Below, one piece after another: positions 48,417-60,764 of a DNA stretch of 64,000 nt. Origin of the DNA: Diplosphaera chodatii (Eukaryota > Chlorophyta > Trebouxiophyceae > Prasiolales > Stichococcaceae); contig JAALGY010000017.1 of the NCBI GenBank assembly GCA_032358165.1, positions 1,488,001 through 1,552,000 on the forward strand, in the 5' to 3' direction. Each line of letters begins with the position of its first letter. Position 1 is the stretch's first letter. The translations under genes and the position numbers were made by a program. The notes below the pieces were generated by a model. That model did not search any database and was not told the DNA's origin. It worked only from the letters and a program-made list of their open reading frames with translations.

Positions 48417-49193
48417 TTACTCGCGAGCACCATCCCGTCCGCCCTCCCGGCCACCGCCCCTGCCGCCGCCACCACCGCGGCCTTCCCCACGACCCAGCGT
48501 CCTCCCCCTGCCACGACCCCGGCCACCGCCAGCTGGGCGCTTCTCTGCACATACAATGGCCAAAGGTCGGAGACGCAGATGCACCATCAACAACTGCCCG
48601 TCAAAGCCTTTCGTGCAAATGTTGGGACGAGTGCTTACAACTTACCGTCTCGTTTGAACTTCTCGTCCTTCACCTTGTCAATCACCTGCACAGACGTGCA
48701 GAGGCATGTTTGCCATTATGCCCTTGGCTTGAACATTGAGAACAGTTTTCGTCGTCCTGGTGACCCACCTCATTGGGAACTCGCAGGTATTTGATAGTGT
48801 TGCCTCGCACATATGTCTCTGGCATCCTCCAGAACCGATCACCATCCTGCACAGCATGGCATGCGGTTTTCAACAGATCGCAGATCGCTTTCAGAAGCTC
48901 TTCTACAGCAGCTGCAGACAACTATCTACCTTTGATGTGCAGATGACTTCTCGAAGGTGCACGTTCATCCAACTGTCGCACGCCACCATGTGCCCATTGT
49001 ATGTCTCGCCATTCTTTAGCTCCAAGAGCTGCAGCAATAATGTGTGTTGCGCATGCCGCAACAAAGCCACAGCACGTAGGCAGGCTGTCTCGAGACACTT
49101 GAGCATTGGCACCACAATCGTATCTGCAGAGCGCAGCGCTGAGCTCACCACTGGATGGCTCTGCGCTGTCTTGAGAAGTAGCAGCGGCAGCAT
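48417..49193 (-). CDS. LSM4: U6 snRNA-associated Sm-like protein LSM4
   Basis: Subunit of the LSM1-7 (cytosolic mRNA decay) and LSM2-8 (U6 snRNA) rings. Five exons: 49149-49193, 48930-49028, 48769-48846, 48646-48685, 48417-48532; 125 aa, all phases match. It starts [15 protein letters not shown], then Sm motif 1 ([28 protein letters not shown]), Sm motif 2 ([15 protein letters not shown]), and a C-terminal tail of about 37 residues made almost only of Gly and Arg, ending GARE. An RGG tail is normal for LSM4 and mediates P-body aggregation in other eukaryotes. The gene lies head to head with the caprin-like gene. Confidence 0.96.
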
Positions 49194-49690
49194 TGCAGTG
49201 TTGGAGTGATCCCGAGGTGGGAGCAAGCCCAATACGACCGCCGACACGCAGATATGGAGTCGAGATGCGAGCAATCAGCTATCGCTGACTGCACGCAAAG
49301 TTTGCAGGAGGCAATATGCAGCAGTTGAGCAATCACCACAGCGGCCTGGTTTGGCAAGGCATCGACTGACACAGCAAGCGGATTCAGCTGGTGATGTCCG
49401 CCTGCTGCAGGGCGCTTGCGCTTTCGAGACAGATCACGCCTGTTTACTAGTGGGTTGCGCAAGGCAAGCTGCCAGTTGCAGGCTTGACGCTTGAGACCTC
49501 CATATGTTTGAAGACTGTAGCGGAGACCAGGCGGCCTTTCTCCCACCTCCATTCGACTGTGTCAAGATGCGAAAGGGAGTTTCTTCCGATGATCTGGTTG
49601 CGCACCTGCAGACGGTGATCCAACCCACAATCTACGGTTTGCACAGACCACGGACTGCTGCTGCATTGGAGCAACTCTGAGCTGGCAAGC
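49194..49690. promoter_or_regulatory. Shared upstream region of LSM4 and the caprin-like gene
   Basis: 497 bp between divergent start codons. It must hold both promoters and 5' UTRs. I see no TATA box at an obvious position. A minus-strand frame (49145-49552) is probably chance. Confidence 0.45.
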
Positions 49691-52600
49691 ATGCCGCGCA
49701 AGGTGAAAGAGGAGAGCAGCGCGCCCGCAGCAGGCTCCGATGCTGCTGTCAAGGCCGAAATTGCCAAGGGTGAAGCTCAGTTCACGGAAGCGGAGAAGGC
49801 CGCACCCGTCGCTCTCGCAGTCGCAAAGCGTCTCCGAGCAGCCCGGAAGCGCCTCAACAGGATCGCTGATCTCGAGGGGGCCGCTGCTCAGGGCAAGGAG
49901 CTGAACGCCGATCAGGTGCAGCCGTCACCAGTAACTGCGCTATCTGGGTGACATGCGAGTGTCACTCCATGTTCATTGCAATGTACAGCTCATCATAGGC
50001 GATTTGCTGTGTCGTTCCAACGCAATTAGCAGGGCGTGCCCCAGAGCTTGCATGCACCTTCGAGTTGCCACCTTGGCACCAGCCCACAACCCTGCTGATC
50101 GGAATCATCGGTGCAGCTGCTGCTTTGCATGCGTGTTGGGTTATCTGCATTCTGGCGCGTCTTGAGCGTGGTGCCCTGCTTGCTTACCTGCAGCGCGAGA
50201 CGCTCAAGAGCAAGAGCGGCGTGCTGGCGATCATCGATGAGCTGCAGAAGATCACGCCGCTGCTGAAGGAAGCGGCGGCCGAGGAGGTCGCCAAAGGGAT
50301 CGCTGCTGCGGACGCCAAGGCTGCAGCACGTGCGGAGAAGCGGGCTGAGCGTGAACGCGCCGAACAGGAGAAGGCCGCTGCTGACACTGCGGACGGCAAC
50401 AAGGCAAGGCGCTGTGCGGTGCATTGAGCAGCGTTGGTGCTCATATTCACAGGGGCTTGGACCTGCTCGCTGCGACGGCTCCCCAGTGATTTCCACCCTG
50501 TAGCCAGTGGCGTATATACACACCTGAAAGCCTCGCGCTCCTGCACTTGCCCGTCTTGCAGCATGCTCAGGAGATTCACGCCTGACTACAGGAGGAGGGC
50601 CCATCCACCCCGCCACAGGAGCACCACCAGGACGCAGACCATAGTGAGCCCACTGTCGAGGCCGCACCATCGCCTGGGCAAGCCGCCGGGGGTGTTGACC
50701 ATCTGCTCAGCCTCCTGTACTTCTCCCAGGTACTGCTCAGCTGACCGACGACATAGCCCACAGGTCCGCCATGCTGCATGGACACACTGGCGGCGAGGTC
50801 TGAATAACATCCTCTGGTTGGGATTGTTGACCCCGGATGCTGTTTCCCGCAGCTGTTCAGCGGCTCGTCACAGTATGTGCAGCAGGCGGAGCGCAACTCC
50901 TGTCTGTCATACGACCAGTACGCAAATGAGGTGTGCAGCTCATGCCATGCTGCTCACGACCATGCCGTCTGCAGCACCGCATGGCTTCGTCACCCTCTCT
51001 CCCTGGTCCTATGGCACTGATTGTCCTGAGGGCTGTGTGTCCAGGAGCGCGTGCTGACGGAGACTGACCTCGATCGGATTGCCAAGTTCGGAGGCCTGCT
51101 GCTGACGCGGCACCCCAACAAGACGAACAGCCATTCGGTGCGCGCAGCTTTGTTGCTGTCAGGAAAGCACCCGGCTGCAATGTTTGCAACATGTGCACCC
51201 TATGAGTGGTTGCCCAATGGTGCTGTCCGTTTTCCTGTAACGCCAGGAGGCGCTGGAGGAGTGCAAGGCCCTGGCGCAGACGTGGCTCTCGGAGCCTGGC
51301 GCGGCACTGCCCGACGCCGTGGCCTCCGATGGCACCACTGGTGAGCGCTTGCACATAACAATGCCATGTGCAGCACCAGCTGGTACACAGTGATGCTGAT
51401 GCATAGTCTATTGCAGCTGACTGCCCTGTCTGCATGCAGTGGGCGAGCTCATCGCCAAGCTGGAGCACATCATGAAGTCAGACTACTTCACCATCCAGCC
51501 GCAGATCCAGCAGATGCACCAGGTACAGGAGCGTTTCCGCTACCATTGTGGCCAAATGGAGCCACGTCTGCAGGAGCAGGCGGGGCTCTCACCTGCGTGA
51601 GCCGCTCACTTCATCAGCAATATCAGCAGCCACCACCAACTCACATATGTCGTGGTGCGGCCTGCAGGAGGGCGAGGACGGCGTGCAGCCGGGCGGCACC
51701 AGCGACGGCGAGTACCGGGGCCTTGCGGTGTCGCAGGCGGAGGCGGTGCTGGAGCCGCCGCCGCCGCCCCCTGTCGTCCCCCAGCAGCACGCCGGCGGCC
51801 TGGACCTGCACTCCAGCCTGCAGCCACAGGTGCGCGCCTTCACCAAGCAGCTGTTCTGATCAAGTCGAACAGCTGTCAAGGAGCTGCGCAGCTCGCTGGC
51901 ACCCTCAACGCTCCAAGCGCGTGGTCACACTGCTGTGGTTCGTTGCCAATGTGAGCAGTCTGGCTGAATGCAGTGAGTGCAGACATGAGCGTTGCATATG
52001 CCGCCGTGCTTGCAGGGTCTGCCAGATACGCTCAGTGGTGGCGACCTCACCAGCCTCAATCAGCTTCAGCCGCAGCCGCAGCCGCAGCACCAGCAGTCTG
52101 GGCAACAGCAGTTGCCAACTCAGTTCTACGGGTCAGGGATCTATGCGGGCGCTGCGGCGTACCACCCGGGTGCCAAGGCTGCCTTCCAGGCTGTGCCACC
52201 CACCACACAGTTCGAGGCCCCACAGATGCCAGGTGTGCTGCAGAGGCCCAACCATCTGCTGCAGTATGTCTGGCGTGCTCATCGCAAACTGTCACAAGTT
52301 CGTTCCTGTGCGTTCAGATCTGCCCCATAAATTCCATCTTCAAACATGGCATTTTGCCCATGCAGCGATCAACTTCATGAACAACAGCAGCCTTGGCATG
52401 GACAGCACTTCGGAGCCCTTTTCTTCGGTGCCCTCCCAGCCACCGCAGCAGCCGCAGGAGGAGTCGCTGCCCAAGCCGCCTGCCGCAATGCAGCAGCCGC
52501 AGGCGCCCCAGCAGCCGCAGCAGCAGCAGCAGCAGGGCCAGGGCGCTCCGCCGCAGCAGCCGCTGCAGGCACAGCCCTCTGCTGGCGGCTTTGCACGGGC

Positions 52601-53015
52601 GCCGCAGCAGGGCGGTGGCGGGCTGAATGCGAGCGATGCAGAGGTGCCTGCACCGGGCCGTGGTCGTGGTGGTGACAGGTGGGCATCTTCGGCGAATATT
52701 TCATGCGACGGGCTGTGGACTACTTGCTGTTACTGCAGATGGATTGATGCAGTTCACGTCACCACTGCCAGGCCATGCGCGTGTGTACTCTGCAGGGGTG
52801 GCCGGCGGGGCGGCCGCGGTGGCGGTGGCCGATTTGGGGGCTACCGCGGCGGTCCGCCTGGTGAGGGACGGGGCGACTACAGGGGTGAAGGCCGCGGCTA
52901 CCGTGGTGGGTACCGAGGCGGCCGGGGGCGAGGCCCACCTGGCGGCCCAGGTGCCAACGGTGGGCCGCCACAGCAGCAGCAGCAGCAGCCACAGCAGCAG
53001 CAGGGGCCGCAGTGA
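49691..53015 (+). CDS. Caprin-like RGG-box RNA-binding protein
   Basis: Eleven exons (49691-49915, 50194-50418, 50592-50729, 50853-50930, 51045-51137, 51247-51340, 51440-51522, 51668-51829, 52016-52232, 52366-52678, 52796-53015) sum to 616 codons. The order of parts follows animal caprin-1: an N-terminal coiled coil (RAARKRLNRIADLEG, KELNADQ), a helical Lys/Glu-rich stretch, and a region resembling the caprin dimerisation domain (LTETDLDRIAKFGGLLL; ECKALAQTWLSEPG; TTVGELIAKLEHIMKSDYF). Then comes QPQ-rich sequence with INFMNNSSL at the place of the caprin-1 NFIQDS motif, and a C-terminal RGG domain (GGRRGGRGGGGRFGGYRGG) plus polyQ. Caprins bind mRNA and act in stress granules with G3BP. Similarity is by motif order, not computed alignment. 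Confidence 0.75.
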
Positions 53016-53410
53016 CACAGCGGCTTTGGCTGCTGATAGTGCGCACGTCAGGCTCATTTAGGGCTTGTTCTGGATGAGCTGATGTGTTGGCTGAGGACCG
53101 GTAGGTTGCATGCATGCGGTGCACCTGTGAAGCAAATGCGGAGGATGTGCATGCGGCTTTGTAGCGCCAGAGCCCAAACGTTGCAGTGCTCCCTGCTGTG
53201 GTGCTACCCTTGGCTTTGGTGTGTCACAGCAGCACAGCCACTGCACCCGCAGTGTTGCTGTGCCATACTCATGGCGGAAAGCGGCGTCGGCACATTACAC
53301 CGAGTCAGCTGGTCATACTAAGCTAAGATCAGAAAACCACGAACATGTCCCAGAATATCATCAGCTGTTGTCGCTTCGCTCCACACCAAGCGGGTTCACG
53401 TTCAAGGGGA
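53016..53410. other. Convergent 3' region between caprin-like gene and archease
   Basis: 395 bp between two stop codons; expected to hold both 3' UTRs. No gene-like content. Confidence 0.5.
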
Positions 53411-54537
53411 TCAGATATCCACGATGACGAAGACCTCGACATCCTCGCCCTGCTCACGCACGTCCATGGCACTGTAGGTAATGGCTTTCACCTCTGTCCC
53501 CTGCGCATGCTTTTCCCGGCTGAATGTTTCGCCCTTCCTGCACCCAGAAGATGCAGTATATGAAGGATGACGTTGATATATGCACATGTGCTCCAGTCAA
53601 GGAAAGCAGGCAAGCTGAGTGTTGATGGCTGCGAATCTGCTGGTGTCTGCCTACCCAGTGGCCTCTAGTTGCCACTCATCCCGATCGAACTCTGTGATCT
53701 GCAGCTCCAACGGCACGAAAAGCTCCGTGGAGAACACAAACAGCAACTCGTCCAGATAGTTGAACAATAGCGAGTGCATGTCATGTCCGCTGGCCTTGTA
53801 TGTCCTGTGCTGGGAAGCGGCAGCAGTGTGAGCGGGCTTGTTGAGCGTACGCATGCTGATCAATCGTGGTCAAGGATGCGTTCGCAGATGCTGAACATCG
53901 TGTTGCGAGTGCACCTCACCGTGTTGACGCCTCGTCGATGCTGACGCCTGACAAGGGCGTCATGTAGTTAAACATGGCCAGCGCCACCTGCTCATATGCC
54001 TGCTGCACATTGCTGCCCCCTGCAAACATGCAACAAATAGTAAAGTCGACCATCCACATGCATGCCATTGACTCCAGCACGCATCACACACCGCTGAGCA
54101 CCAAGCACTTACATGCGTGCAGCTGGATGTCCGCCGTGTGGTCCAAATCTACATGGCAGCATTGAGCACCGGTGATCAGCATGTCAAGTCGAGACCAGGC
54201 TATTGATGATCGACTTGGCATCAAACGTCAGATGAGGCTCACATTCAAAATTGTAGCCATCCACTTTGGCGCTCCGCAGTGCTCCTGATGTGTGCTTGTC
54301 ACTGATGTGCAGCACTGGCGGCAGCGGCGCTGCTGCTGTGGTGGCTGCTGTCTGCCCAGCATCTGCGGCAAGCGCATCAGGAAAAGAACACAGTTGTTCG
54401 CCCGATGTATCTGTCGCATTGCCTGCTGCTCGTTTTGCGGGGCCACGCTCGGCATCATCGTCTGGGTGCGCCAATGTTGCTGCACGCCGCCGGGACCGGG
54501 GTGGGCGCTGCGGAAGACCTCCGCCGTCCGAGTCCAT
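53411..54537 (-). CDS. Archease, RtcB tRNA-ligase cofactor
   Basis: Archease stimulates the RtcB RNA ligase in tRNA splicing. Five exons: 54243-54537, 54113-54148, 53920-54019, 53655-53804, 53411-53537; about 235 aa, phases all match. The diagnostic start of the domain, YLDHTADIQLHAWG, spans three exons; then QQAYEQVALAMFNYMT, SLLFNYLDELLFVFS, and the C-terminal KHAQGTEVKAITYSAM, ending EVFVIVDI at the stop. The Asp in DHTAD and the C-terminal Asp, metal ligands in archaeal archease, are present. The first 95 residues are an extra Ser/Ala/Asp-rich extension not found in prokaryotic archease. Confidence 0.94.
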
Positions 54538-54973
54538 CCTCTCCACTTTGGTTCAGTAATGCTGAGATCCATGCACAAGATGTGAAAAGAGGCCGAAAGG
54601 CGCTCAGCAGATCCGCTAACACTTGAAGCAGCAGCAGTCAGCAGCTCGAGCTAATCTGGCTAGCAGTGCCAGCTGCACAACAGATGCCGGATGCGATGTG
54701 CACATGGCACCATGCGCATCGCATTGCGTGTTTCCAATCAGAAACATATGCGGACTTGCTGCAACTGTGCTTACTGCTCTGGCACATTGCTTAGCTAATC
54801 AGTGAAATGTTGCGGGACATTTGACCAGGGATTGCAGTCCAGTATCAGCATCTTCTTGTTCAGCCGCACGATCGACGACTTTCGACACCCCACAGCGCAG
54901 GATCAGCTGCTGCATGCAATTTGAAACCTCCAAGGCAGCCGCCCGAAACCCAGTATGCCAAGGTGTTGACGAC
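54538..54973. promoter_or_regulatory. Upstream region shared by archease and phosphatidylserine synthase
   Basis: 436 bp between two divergent start codons. No distinct motif seen; assigned by orientation. Confidence 0.4.
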
Positions 54974-57384
54974 ATGGAGCGCCACCCGGCATTAGCAGAG
55001 ACCCGGTCAAGGCTCAGCAATAGCGGCATTGGTCCAGACCCGCACCCAGCGCTGGAAGACTTGGACCCGTCCACCAAGTTTCTCTATCAGCCGCGCACCA
55101 TCACTTTTGGCGCCATCGGTAGGAGCAACGATGCCACTGTCTGTCCCCTGTATATGAGCCATATAGGAAGTGCACGGAACATGTTGCAGCGGAAGATCGC
55201 AAAATCACTCACGTGAAATGTTCCAGGGCTGGCGCTCATGCTGTATTTCAGCCAGACGTTCAACCCTCCGGCAGTGCCCAGCGACACCGCGGAGGCAGAG
55301 GCGCGGGCGTACAGCAATGCCTACGCTGGCGTGTGGGCTGTGGTTCTCGCCTTTCTGGGTGGGCGCAGCATGTTTCGTACGTCTGGGCAGTGCCTGGCGC
55401 CAACACATGGCTAAGAGCAGTGGTATGGCACAAGTCGGGCTCGACCATCTGAGTGCCATACCCTGGCTCATGGCGGCGGTACCCATGCCAACAGCGACCA
55501 CGTCGATCTGCTGGCCGCAGGCTACTCCACGCTGCAGGGGCCGGTGACGTGCATGGTGCGGCCGCACCCCGCCGTGTGGCGCTTCATACACGGCGTGCTG
55601 GTGGCGTACCTTCTGCTGCTGGTGTTCCTGCTATTCCAGGACGTCGGCTACGCCCGCCAGTTCCTCAGAGTGAGCAGATGCACAATGGTGTGCAACTGCT
55701 GCACGTTGCGCGCATCCAGCTGCATTTCGTGCAGCCTTGCGGGGTTGCACAGCATGCTGCATAGCAGCTCATCCCAGCTGTCCGCCACCCCATGCACATG
55801 CGCATGCTCTGCGCTTCTGACAGCGTTCTGTTTCCTCTCTGCAGCACCTATTTCCGGAACTGGGGCGGGACCTCCAGGAGCGCGCATACGGGAGCGACTG
55901 CCGGCTGTGGATCGCTGAGGAGCACCGTGTGAACTGGGAGGTCATCAAAGGCACCGTGTTCGATGAGTTCGTTGTCGCACACACCCTCGGCTGGTGGTGC
56001 GCTCCTCGCAGATCAGTCAGGTCCATGGATAGAATAGCCACCTCGTTGTGTGTTGCTCTGGATACCTCAACACCAAACTCCTGCAAGGCTGCACTGGGGA
56101 CGGTGCGGATAGCTGGGAATCAGTCACCATGATGTGTACCCTGTTGGCTAGCAATTGTACCATGCATGGCAGTCAGTCTGCGCTTAGCACACAACAGAGG
56201 GCCCCCTGATGTTGCATGCTGCAGGGCCAAGGCGCTGATCCTGCGGGACTACCAGCTGCTGTGGGTGCTGTCCATCGGCTTTGAGCTGATGGAGCTGACC
56301 TTCCAGCACATGCTGCCCAACTTCAACGAGTGCTGGTGGGACTCCTGGATCCTGGACGTTGTGGTGTGCAACTTCCTGGGCATGTGGGCCGGCATGAAGG
56401 TGTGTGAGAGGTCACGGCCCGCCGACGACCATGCACTGGGATTGGTGACAGGTGTTGTGCACGCATGTATGCCACACAGGTTGGACATGTTCCTGCGGGT
56501 GCAAACACCAGCAGCTGCTGCTTCAACAAACACTCAGGCCATGCCCTCACCGCGTGAGTGTATTGTGCAACCTTCGAATGACGTTGCCCGCAGACGGTGG
56601 AGTGGGCCAAGGCGCAGGACTACAACTGGAGCGGGCTGAGCGAGCAGAAGAGCCTGACCGCCAAGGCGAAGCGCTCGCTGCTGCAGTTCACGCCCTACTC
56701 CTGGGACGACTTCAAGTGGAAGGCCTTCTCCACGCCAAAGCGATGCATGCAGAGCCTGGGGCTGCTGACCGTGTTCTTGTTGATGGAGGTGCGACGATTG
56801 CCAGCCATGTCCATGCCTCGGGCCTCCACTCCTGCACATGGCTACTCGCCGCATGCCATGGATTTGATCTGCATGGTCCTGGGACTCTCACCGCTCGGCA
56901 AACCGCCCGCAGGTCAACGCGTTCTTCCTGAAGTTTATCCTGTGGATTCCACCGACCAACCCCCTCAACACCCTCCGTCTCCTCATCCTGTTCCTGGCGG
57001 CGCTTCCCACAGCGAAGGTCCGGTCCGGAGGCTGCTCAGTGTCCACTTGCGCTGACATGACTGACGTGATGCAATGCTGCGGGCTGTCGGCATCTGCTGG
57101 GCGGACGATGGTTGTGCACCTTGCAGGAGTACTATGCATACATTGATGACACCTCAGTCAGCGGCAGCCGAAAGCTGGGCTTCTTCGCCTGGCTGTACTG
57201 CAGCATGGCCGTGGTGGAGACGGCAGTTGTGTTCAAGTTTGGACGAGGGATGTTCCCTGAGCCGTGGCCGGCACACGTGCTGTGGTTCTGGGGCATTGTG
57301 AGCAGCGCATTTGCTGTCATCATGAGCGCCTGGGTGTGGCGGGTACGCTCGCGTGTTGAGGCGGCAAAAGTCAAGGCGCATTGA
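54974..57384 (+). CDS. PSS1: Phosphatidylserine synthase, base-exchange type
   Basis: Integral ER enzyme that swaps the head group of phosphatidylethanolamine or phosphatidylcholine for serine. Eight exons (54974-55118, 55227-55358, 55521-55669, 55845-55996, 56225-56399, 56594-56788, 56913-57017, 57127-57384) give 436 aa with matching phases. Family landmarks: [13 protein letters not shown], the core [26 protein letters not shown], then [29 protein letters not shown] and [12 protein letters not shown]. Eight to ten hydrophobic segments are visible, for example [20 protein letters not shown]. It is the PTDSS1/PSS1 class, not the bacterial CDP-alcohol type. Confidence 0.94.
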
Positions 57385-57904
57385 CGCTTGGGCTGGAAAG
57401 CTCGATACCAGCGTCGTGACATCGTGCTGTGAACGTCTTGGTACGGTAGTGCTCAAACTTCCTGCCGACATGACAAACCCTGGCACTCGCACATTGTGGG
57501 CACGCCATGACTAACCAGACAAAGTGCTTTGAGTTGGTTCTGGTCTGGGCTGCTTCAAACGTCCTTTTCCTCCGAAAGAATGTGCCGTGGTTCCAGTGCA
57601 AACATGACCAATCAACCAAACTCCTCATGAGAGAGCGGGACACGACACTCTGGACCGCAGCTGCGGCAGCACAATCTGATGTGCAGTACTGTGTTGCTCA
57701 CTCTGAGGGGTTCCACAATTCATTTGGACCCTCCTGAGGTCAACAAGGTCTGGGGATGACATTGACCGACCAGGACTGGTGCACCCGGTGCTGATGCACA
57801 GCAGCGGCACAGCACGCCCTGGCAAAGATGCACGCCTCCCTCTGGCTGATGCGCAGCTATTGACTGCGCAGGGAGGCTGCCACCATCCGACACCCTCGAC
57901 CTCC
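57385..57904. other. Convergent 3' region between PSS1 and SAM synthetase
   Basis: 520 bp between two stop codons on opposite strands. Short frames on both strands carry no recognisable features. Both 3' UTRs should be here. Confidence 0.5.
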
Positions 57905-59623
57905 TCAGAGGTCGATCACCTGCCGAACAGCGGCAACAAGGTCAGACAGTCATTGGCAGGGCCCCGGTCTGAGGAACAGGAACAGCACAGGTGCAAGCGA
58001 CAGCAGCCACACGCTCTGATGCCGGTGCGGCAGTTGCACCTTCTCCCAGGTGAAGACATCGAGGTCGTCCCGGCCGAAGTGGCCATAGGCTGCTGTCTTG
58101 ATGAAGCGGTTGCCACCGCGCTGCAGGTCCAGGTTGCGTGCCATCATGCCTGCATCGCAGGCAGTGCGGTATGAGTGCCCCGTATGATGTACGGCAGGCT
58201 GTCCAGCCGCCACTCTGCCTGCTTGGCCCATTCAGGGGCTGCAAGTGCTGTCATGGATACAAGTGGTATGGTGTACCTGGCCGGAAGTCGAACTTCTCCA
58301 GGACCTTCTTCAGGATCTCCTTGTCGGGGATCTTTCCGGTCTCATAGGTGTCCACATGCACGGATAGCGGTTGTGCGACGCCGATGGCGTATGACACCTG
58401 CGGTCCACATAAGTGCTGGTCAAGGCTCGAATGCAAACACGACTGGCGCAGCTACAGCATATGCCGTGCAACACCTTGCTTTGCGGTTGTTCAAGCAGCA
58501 AGCTTGCACTTCGATGGTGCAATGAACACAGCACGACTTTGCACCTGCACAATGACACGGCGTGCAAGGCCGGAGGCCACGATCGACTTGGCCACCTGCC
58601 GCACAATGTACGCGCCTGACCTGTCCACCTGTTGCCGATCACACAGCCAGTTATCAACCAAGGTTCCAGTCACATCAGGGCCTTCGGTGTGGATGCTATG
58701 AGCGTGTCTCGTGACACGGGCTACTGATCGACTGCCAGCAGTATATCCTATCGTACATCCGAGGGAGTTAGAGGTCCCACCTTGGTGGGGTCCTTGCCGG
58801 AGAAGGCGCCGCCGCCGTGCGCGCCCCAGCCGCCGTAGGTGTCGATGATGATCTTGCGGCCGGTCAGCCCGGCGTCGCCGTGCGGGCCGCCGATGACGAA
58901 GCGGCCGCTGGGGTTCAGGTGGAAGATGGTCTCCTCGTCCAGGTACTTGGCTGGCACCACCGGCTTGATCACATGCTCCATCAAGTCCTGTGTAGTTGCA
59001 GCACCCGCAGTATTGTAGTAGCCAGACGAAGCGCAGTGATGCAGCTGCCGGTCAGCTGCACTGGCAGCTGCCGGCACTGGCATGCTGAGAGTACTGCATG
59101 CACATCCACCCTTCGATTGACAGCGTCTGCGCATGCTTGAGCGTGGGAATGCAGGCTCCCACCTTGTGGATCTGCTCGTTGGACACGTCCTCGTTGTGCT
59201 GCGTGGAGATGAGGACGGTGTGCACGCGGATGGGGATCATGGCGCCGCCCTCCTTCTTGTACTCCACTGTCACCTGCGCAAGTCGTTGACTATGCAAATC
59301 AACCATATGTTGAGAACAGTGGTGTCAAATACCAGCATTCATTGCCAGACGACACATGTACAGTGTGACAGGCTGCGTGCATTGGCAGGAATGCTGCCCA
59401 CCTGCGTCTTGCCATCAGGGCGCAGCCACGGCACCGTGCCGTTCTTCCGCACCTCTGTCAACCGGTACCTACACGCATGCGCAGTGCGGTATCAGCCTTG
59501 AGAACAGCAGCTCAACCTTTCCGAGTCTAATGTGCAGACAAACCAGGTCTGCATGGGCCGGCTTGCAGCACACAGGGCGCACACCCCAGCTTGGTGGCCA
59601 GCACGTGGGTGAGGGGCATGAGC

Positions 59624-59655
<32 letters not shown>

Positions 59656-60764
59656 GTGGCCCTGGTCGCCCGCGCCGATCTCCTCCAGCGTCTTGGTGCC
59701 CATGCCGTGCACGCCCTGCCCGATGTCCGGCGACTGCGCCTCAATGTGCATGAGCACCTGCACGTACATGCGCCGCGAGCCTTGGCGCACCAGTGTGCGT
59801 GTTACTGTATTGAGGCAAAGTGCACTGCGCACAGCCATATGCTTCGTGTGGGAGTGTAGCCTGTGAGGGCGACGGCAGCAAGCAGACAGCCTTGGCAGCC
59901 ACAGCATCGTATACAGCACGTCGTGCAGCGGCTCGTGTCTCTGATCAGAAGCGTTCCCACCTTGCAGGTGTCTGCGTCGAGGCCAACGTCCTCGGACGTG
60001 AAGCCGATGTTGCGGCACGTCTGCCGCACGATCGCCTCATAGTCCACCTTTGCATTGGTGGTGATCTCTCCGAAGACCATCACCATGCCCGTCTTCGTCG
60101 CCGTCTCGCAGGCAACCTGATGCAGCGTGATCGCCAGCTGTGAAATGCTGTGCAGCACGATGGCAGGACATGTATAGTGATCTGTGCTGCACAGATGCTA
60201 TTTTGTCCGGGAGGCTGCCCTTGCAGCGGCGCGTACATGACATATAATGCACTGCTCACCTTTGAGTACGGGTCCTGCTCGAGGCACGCGTCCAGGATGG
60301 CATCTGACACCTGCAAGACAGATGCCGAGGCCGCCTCAAGACTTCGCTCACCGTTCGTTTGCGACGGTCCGGCCGTCGGCAACACCAGCACCGATGCATT
60401 CTGGACGAACAACAAGCATGCAACACATGCTGCAGGCGCGTAGCGGCATCGCGCGCAGCAGACAGCGACAACCAGTCGTCCACCACGTGTTCGGTTGGGG
60501 CGTTTGACTTAGTTGCATGCTGCAGCGGCGACTCCTCCATGCATGCACGGGGTCTGTACTGTGGCATCATAGACAGGCACACCTGATCGCAAAGCTTGTC
60601 CGGATGTCCCTCATTCACGGACCTGCAGCAACGCACAGAAGCCTATGAGCCTTATGGTCAGCATTTGCAACATGTGTTCTGCACAGCGAACGGCTGGCAA
60701 TCACTGCAACGTACTCTGATGTGAACAGGAACGTCTCGCCCTCTGTGGCTGCCGGCGCCGCCAT
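57905..60764 (-). CDS. SAMS: S-adenosylmethionine synthetase
   Basis: Makes S-adenosylmethionine from methionine and ATP. Twelve exons: 60715-60764, 60583-60622, 60260-60310, 59961-60116, 59585-59757, 59402-59468, 59163-59273, 58781-58987, 58545-58628, 58277-58397, 58040-58149, 57905-57919. They add up to exactly 395 codons (394 aa), the normal length. Signature sequences: [65 protein letters not shown] and [13 protein letters not shown]. The last coding exon is only 15 bp (VIDL plus stop). The N-terminus is short with no transit peptide, so it should be cytosolic. Confidence 0.97.
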
